Source: Amoebophrya sp. A120 (lineage: Eukaryota; Sar; Dinophyceae; Syndiniales; Amoebophryaceae). From it: DNA of 64,000 nt. Below are positions 59,301-64,000 of the stretch, one piece after another (positions within the stretch are counted from its first letter, which is position 1; each line of letters opens with the position of its first letter). The stretch spans positions 8,631,642 to 8,695,641 of the forward strand of contig CAJINV010000001.1 in NCBI GenBank assembly GCA_905178155.1, given 5' to 3'. A model generated the notes under the pieces. That model did not search any database and was not told where the DNA came from. It was given only the letters and a program-made list of their open reading frames with translations. Made by a program: the position numbers and the translations under genes.

Positions 59301-59902
59301 CATGCGGATTTGCGATGACAGGAAGACTTGTAATGCGCATCTCCATGAGAGGCATTACCAGTCGTGTTTTGAAATTTGTAATGCTGCAAACAGGATCAGA
59401 AGATGGATTTGTGATGCGGTTTTCCTTGCTAACATGCACTACACTACGGACTGCAACTTGTCATGCGTGGCTCCCAAAACTTTTGGATTTGTGTTGCTAA
59501 GTGCCCAACTTGACTCTGGTGTGGGGACGTTTTTACTCAGGATACGCGAACTTCATGACCTCGGCGGAAGACGCGAGTGACGAACAAATCAAGGTGAACC
59601 AGCTGATCATGCAGCTCATCGCGGAAATGCAGGAGTTATCCACGAAAAAACACCCGTCCCCATCCAATTTGTCATGCAAAACATGCATAAAATCCACTAT
59701 TTGTCATGCAAAAAATGGATGGGGATGGGTGTTTTTTCCTGGATAGGAGTACGCGGAGAAGGACCTCGCGGACCGGAAGAAGGTGTTCAAAAAGATGTGC
59801 TTGGAGTGGCACCCGGACAAACACAGCAACGACGCCCAGTTTGTTGCCAAGTGCGCCTTCCAATTCCTGCAGGAAAAAAAAGAGAGCTTCCTAAAGAACT
59901 AA
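56377..59902 (+). CDS. CCCH finger, OCRE-like and J-domain fusion protein
   Basis: Exons 56377-59266, 59550-59636 and 59751-59902; 1,042 residues. Both introns are introners; without removing them the protein appears to stop at 59274. Parts in order: a CCCH zinc finger near residue 228 (C-x7-C-x5-C-x3-H, CVAYREGRC then CFWSH), as in RNA-binding proteins; four or more copies of a (K)(F/Y)N(I/V)YD motif near 387-560; Gln-rich disorder; an aromatic block SGYFWYEGYYYYFDADYN (about 830), like an OCRE or tyrosine-rich splicing motif; and at the C-terminus a J domain with WHPDKH, the HPD triplet that activates Hsp70. This suggests recruitment of Hsp70 to an RNA-protein complex. Helix I of the J domain is short. 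Confidence 0.8.
59267..59544. mobile_element. Introner, type A, in the J-domain gene
   Basis: 278 bp, opening TATCCTGAGCAAAA and closing TTTTTACTCAGGATA; the inverted ends differ by one indel and a few bases. The direct repeat CGCGA lies at 59262-59266 and 59545-59549. Removal joins ACG GCC GCG A to AC TTC ATG (TAA-NFM). The interior has five TTGTNATGC-like words. No GT-AG choice exists. It shares inner blocks with 11715 and 14155. Confidence 0.93.
59637..59745. mobile_element. Introner, 109 bp, TATCCA type, in the J-domain gene
   Basis: The smallest member. The ends (TATCCA-GAAAAAACACCC and TCCCCATCC) pair with only two mismatches over 29 bases, so nearly half of the element is terminal repeat. 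The direct repeat GGAGT lies at 59632-59636 and 59746-59750. Removal joins CAG GAG T to AC GCG GAG (MQE-YAEK) and brings the J domain into frame. Two copies of TTTGTCATGCAAAA lie inside. Possible ends include GA-AG and TT-AG, not GT-AG. Confidence 0.93.
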
Positions 59903-60539
59903 AAGTCGCGGTTGGTCGTGCTTTTACTTTTTCTACCTCGATGTAAGATCTAAACTTTGATCGAGGATGTTGCCACGCTCAACGCAGTTTTTGTTCCAAC
60001 ACATCATCTTCATCACGCATTGTGCGCAAACAGTTTCGCTCTTGTTTCCTGTGCTACAGGACCCTCCTGTCAGCGAAGAGCCGGCAGGTCGTTTCTAGCA
60101 TGATCGCGACGCAATTGCATCAAGTGCTGAAGGAATGTTCTCCACCACCATCATGTGGCGCTTGAGCTTGCGCTAGGGATGTGCAGTATCTCTGGCTGTG
60201 TTTCACGGGAATTACCGGTGAAGAGGGCGTAAAAGTAGACGAATGCCAAATCAGTGAGAAGTGTCGCTACGAAACAAGTACATGAGCAGTATTGGATTTA
60301 TAGTAATGTTTCTTTCGCCGGTGTTGAGATAGCGGCACCCATTTCTACTTTTAGCTAACACTCTTCTTGAAGTTATCAGAGCCACCCTGCGCAGAGAAAA
60401 TGCTAACCCTGACGGTGCACGCGCACTGTATGTCGTCGAGGTTGGCGTGAGACAACTGTGCGACCGCCACCGCGTCTGCCGCTCCGAAGTCGATGGCTGT
60501 GGCTTGTCACACAGCAAAAATCTGGCGACGGTGACCATA
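59903..60539. other. Intergenic, 0.6 kb
   Basis: No gene supported. The reading frame of the next gene is open upstream from 60447 but has no ATG before 60540. No repeat was seen. Confidence 0.5.
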
Positions 60540-63514
60540 ATGCAAAGATTTCAGGAACCGGCACGCGGCGCGGCCCTGGCGCACTGGAGAGTCGTCTCTC
60601 GTCTCCTTGCGCATTTTTTGTTTTGTCTACTTGCTGGTGGTAGGCTCTCAAGCTTACTCGAGGATGCAGAGCAATTAGTCGCTTTGCAGGAGGGTGCATT
60701 CCGAGGCACAAGTATCACTGCAGTCTCGAATAGCGGAGGCAGGAGCGTGACACGCAGCGAAAAGAACGAACACGGCACTGGTGGAAACGACACAGGCAAC
60801 AGCACAGGAAACAATACAGGCAACAGCACAGGAAACAATACAGGCAACAGCACAGGAAACAATACAGGCAACAGCACAGGAAACAATACAGGCAACAGCA
60901 CAGGAAACAATACAGGCAACAGCACAGGAAACAATACAGGCAACAGCACAGGAAACAATACCGGGAACACTTCTACAGGATCAGGAAATAGTACAGGAAA
61001 TAGTACAGGAAACAGCACAGGAAACCTTTCTGAGGGAAACGCTACGGGAAACCTCTCTGAGGGAAATGCTACAACAGGAAACCTTCCCGAGGCACTCCGC
61101 GCAGGAAACCTTTCTGAGGCACTCCGCGCAGGAAACCTTTCCGAGGCACTCGGCGCAGGAAACCTTTCTGAGGCACTCCGCGCAGCAGGAAACCTCTCCG
61201 AGGGGATCGGAGGTGGAGACCTGACTACAGATGATCTGGACGAGATAAGTGCGCGCATGCTGGCGGCCGGTGGCGTTGAAGAATCCCCAACTACAATGAA
61301 AAGGGCCTCCGAGCTCGCAGAACCGCACAAGGTCGAGAAGGTCGTGGGTGCCTTGGCGATCGGGCTGTCTACAAGTTTAACGGACGCGGAGCTCATGGCG
61401 TCAGCAGACATTAAGAGCGCACTGCAAGCCGCGGTCGCAACTGGCTCCGGATTTTCCCTGGAAGACGTGACAATAGACTCGATAAGCGCGTCGACACCTT
61501 CTGCTGCGGCGGCAGCCTTTCTAGCGTCACCTGGTTTATCGTTGCGACAGGTACAGCTTCCTGACGATTCGGCAGCTTACGACCAAGTTCCGAGATTGCG
61601 GTTTGAGAATAGCAGGCTCAGGTTCCAAGAACAAGAAAGAGATTCAAGAAGGAGAAAAGCTGCTGTGATCAACAGCGGCCCCGTAAGCAGAGTAGCACCA
61701 GATCATAGAGAAGCCGATGGCGAAGCGTTTTCTCGCCCGAGTAGGGCAGGTAGCAGAGGTACGACCAAGCCAGATGCGTTAGCAAGAGGGACGCCGCCGC
61801 GCCTGGGCGAAGCGATATTGATCGCGGGAACCGGCGAGATTGTCGGAGACACCGTGGCAAATAAGAATGATAATCAGAATCGCGCGCAGCGAGGACGAGG
61901 CGCAGCAACAGCGTTGGATCCCATGCAGTCTCGCAACTGGTTGCCGTCATCCTCATCTTCGGTTGCCGAAAGCGATAGAGTCCAGATGAGTAGCAAGATG
62001 CCTAGGAGCTCGACCAAGAAGACAGCGAAGGCTCTGTCGGTGCAGTACACGATTGCCGTCAACAACATTGACGATAGCCAGGCGTCAGCAGCGCTCGCGA
62101 ATATGACCAACAACGTGGGTGCCTACTCCGCGAGCGTAGCCGGTGCCGTGCAGTCCAACTTGCAGGCCAAGGGCCTGAACGTGACAAGTACCGCCGTACC
62201 AGAGCCGCAGGTAGAAGAGGTAGTCGTCGTCCCGTCTGTCGAAGAGACGGCACTGCAGGTGGAAGACCTCTGCATGACCGCAGGGTTCGAAGTGAGTCTC
62301 GTCCTGGACGATGCAAACGACACCCTGGAAGACTGCATTGGATACGGATCAGCGCTCGGAAACCCCGTGGGATACGCTATCTTGGAAAAGTACGACGCGC
62401 TAGCAGGGGAGCAAGCCGCGCTCGTGGGGACGAACTTCACCGATTCGCTGACTGTATTTTAATTTTCTCAGGATGTTTTGCATTTTTGTTCTGCAGCTTC
62501 AAAATCAGCAGGGAATTGTACAGATGAAACACAGCATGTTGTTTGAAGGAACTCCTTGGAAGATGTTGAAGATGTGTCTTTACGCAAACGCAAATCAGAC
62601 CAACCTGACACTTGCGGTCGTGCCGCTCCCTGGTGAGGCATCGCAGCAGAGCACCTCGAGTTCCCTCTTGGAAGAGGCCGCAGCGGCATCCTCCAGCAGT
62701 TTCACGCAGCTCACAACGCGCGTGATGCGACGCGAATCTGCTGATGGCACGACAACTGCTGGACCAGCGGCACTTTTGGTACTTATAAATGCAGCCTCTC
62801 TTTTCAAAAGAGACTTTTGGTCTTGCAGTTCGGTTGCTTGCTAGTAAAATGGAACTCCCCGAGGATAGTGATCAACGTCAGCCTCTTGTCGCACCAACTG
62901 CATAGGTAAACTACACATTGAAGTGGTCCGAGGCGAACGCGCAAAGCAACCCTGGCTTGGCGACAATTCTGATGGCGTTCACGCAAGACCCGGCTTTTTC
63001 GGAGGCGCTGGGAGAGAAGATCCTGACGGTGGTCGACGACGCCGACCTGCCGCTCGCTGCGGTGGACTTTCAGTTCCTTGGCGCGTCCACAGGAACGGAA
63101 GTGAAGGCCACGGATTCGCGAGGCCCCGAGATGCCAGAAGACGCCGACGAGATAGATTCTGACACCGAGGAGGAGGACGGGCAAGCAAATAGGCCAGACC
63201 TGCAAATCGGCTACGCGGTATCAATTTATGTTCTTCACTTGCCAGAAACTGTATCCATCATGCACTGCTGCACTAGGAGTTGGAGTTACCACATTATGCA
63301 TTTTTGCGTGCGCACTCGCTGTTGTGATATTAGTACGACTGTTGCATTAACTTTTTGACGGTTACGGTCGTGATACACCAACAAACAGGCGCGTTCGGAG
63401 AGTACCGAGCGGAATCTGGTTGCCGCGGGGTTGTTTGTGGCTCTACTGCTTGTGCTCTGCTCTTGGACCCGGAGCTGCTCCAGCGACACCGATCCGAAAG
63501 GGGAGTTGATGTGA
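60540..63514 (+). CDS. Type I membrane protein: sequon repeat and SEA-like modules
   Basis: Exons 60540-62453, 62497-62778, 62906-63217 and 63389-63514; 877 residues, all introns GT-AG. The N-terminus has a signal peptide (core LLAHFLFCLLAGG). Residues about 85-140 are seven tandem GNSTGNNT units, each with two N-glycosylation sequons; then degenerate GNLSEALRA repeats. Three modules follow with a common pattern (VVGALAIGL..., VQYTIAVNNIDD..., VNYTLKWSEAN...), of about 60-100 residues, like the SEA-type modules of secreted dinoflagellate proteins. The last exon encodes a transmembrane helix (LVAAGLFVALLLVLCSW) and a 17-residue cytosolic tail. A glycosylated cell-surface or flagellar-coat protein is inferred. 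The first intron would be only 43 bp. Confidence 0.75.
60793..60960 (+). repeat. Seven tandem 24-bp units (GNSTGNNT coding)
   Basis: The unit is CAGGCAACAGCACAGG followed by AAACAATA; seven copies run from 60793 to 60960 without a visible mismatch, then diverge at 60961. It codes for GNSTGNNT. The uniformity at DNA level, including silent positions, indicates recent expansion and likely length variation between strains. Confidence 0.95.
61080..61206 (+). repeat. Degenerate 27-bp repeats (GNLSEALRA coding)
   Basis: About five imperfect units follow the sequon repeat in the same exon, coding GNLPEALRA, GNLSEALRA, GNLSEALGA, GNLSEALRA(A) and GNLSEGIGG. Most keep an N-L-S sequon. Confidence 0.8.
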
Positions 63515-64000
63515 AAAAAATGAGGTTGGTTGGTCAGTTGTAATACAAAATGTCAAATTGAATTTGAAGTACTTCGAAAATCCCCACTTGTACAATTATG
63601 TCAGTTAGTACCCCACGCTACATGTTAGAAGAAGAAGAAAGATTCCAAAAGAACGAGTCTGACCCGTCTGACACCCTTGTATGATGGTCTACGACGAGTA
63701 GACGAGCCCCCGCCGAAATGTACACTTGTCTGGAAAGATGTTGAGATGAATTTCCGATTCTGACACAGCAAGATCTCATGCATTCTCTGCTACAGTGTTC
63801 GCTGCATGGCCGGTTACCTTCTCATATCATTATCGCGATTACAATCTTGCGATTCATTCTGACGATTCGGTTTCTGTCGGCGTTTGGTGTGGGCACTCTG
63901 TACAGATGGGATGCTCATGTATGTTCGTTTTTGACACTACGCGAATCGCATGCAGAACCATAAGATAAAGGGGCTTGATAGTTCTCGGCAGGAATAACTG
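63515..64000. other. End of window, no gene seen
   Basis: Only a 61-codon frame at 63778-63963 with a hydrophobic start; no motif and no clear splice context. Likely 3' UTR and intergenic DNA. Confidence 0.45.

Noticed and set aside
60793-60960. CRISPR-like array
   Set aside because: Repeats are contiguous without spacers, and in frame with a secreted protein.

Overview
The window looks like nuclear DNA of a flagellated marine protist, most likely a dinoflagellate-lineage alveolate. An Amoebophrya-like parasite (Syndiniales) is my best guess, but it is inference. What points that way: every convincing gene (14 of 14) lies on the + strand; genes have GC-rich exons and AT-rich GT-AG introns; and seven short elements with terminal inverted repeats are present, six of them sitting inside coding sequence as precise introns. 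Such intron-generating elements (introners) are known from Amoebophrya, other dinoflagellates, Micromonas and Aureococcus. There is no sign of bacterial operons, CRISPR, rRNA or tRNA.

Layout. 1-2002: end of a glycosyltransferase gene. 2815-5430: Ala/Ser/Lys-rich protein with a histone-H1-like N-terminus. 5579-6910: FHA-like plus RING protein. 7696-12610: SART3/Prp24-type U4/U6 recycling factor. 14466-19552: ten-exon gene of unknown function. 20667-24816 and 27639-31733: two LIM-domain proteins with long disordered tails. Between them are a small protein with two related RRM-like modules (25202-26305) and an 85-residue DPY30/RIIa-like protein (26688-26945). 32613-37050: CFAP69, a ciliary armadillo protein. 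38010-40274: basic protein of unknown function. 41538-46022: RING-H2/ZZ-like protein. 47120-49547: six-exon coiled-coil-type protein. 50843-55788: SF2 helicase of about 1,597 residues. 56377-59902: CCCH finger, aromatic OCRE-like motif and C-terminal J domain. 60540-63514: type I membrane protein with a sequon-rich repeat and SEA-like modules.

The main discovery is the set of seven introners (11715-11994, 14155-14454, 33587-33831, 34182-34433, 35778-35940, 59267-59544, 59637-59745). All begin TAT and end ATA. Six are flanked by exact 5-bp direct repeats (CGGGA, TACAG, ACGCC, CGTGG, CGCGA, GGAGT). Removing the element plus one repeat copy restores the reading frame and a sensible protein in all six. 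None of the six can be removed with GT-AG ends. The elements carry at least four different terminal repeats but share a reiterated internal motif near TTGTNATGC. Three lie in 2.4 kb of CFAP69. Two lie at the end of the 56377 gene, where they hide its J domain from simple ORF reading.

Together the genes look like ordinary housekeeping and cell-structure functions (splicing, flagellum, ubiquitin, cytoskeleton, cell surface) with no shared pathway. Several compact hairpins between genes are also recorded. Exon coordinates were worked out by eye from reading frame and splice signals and have not been checked against transcripts.
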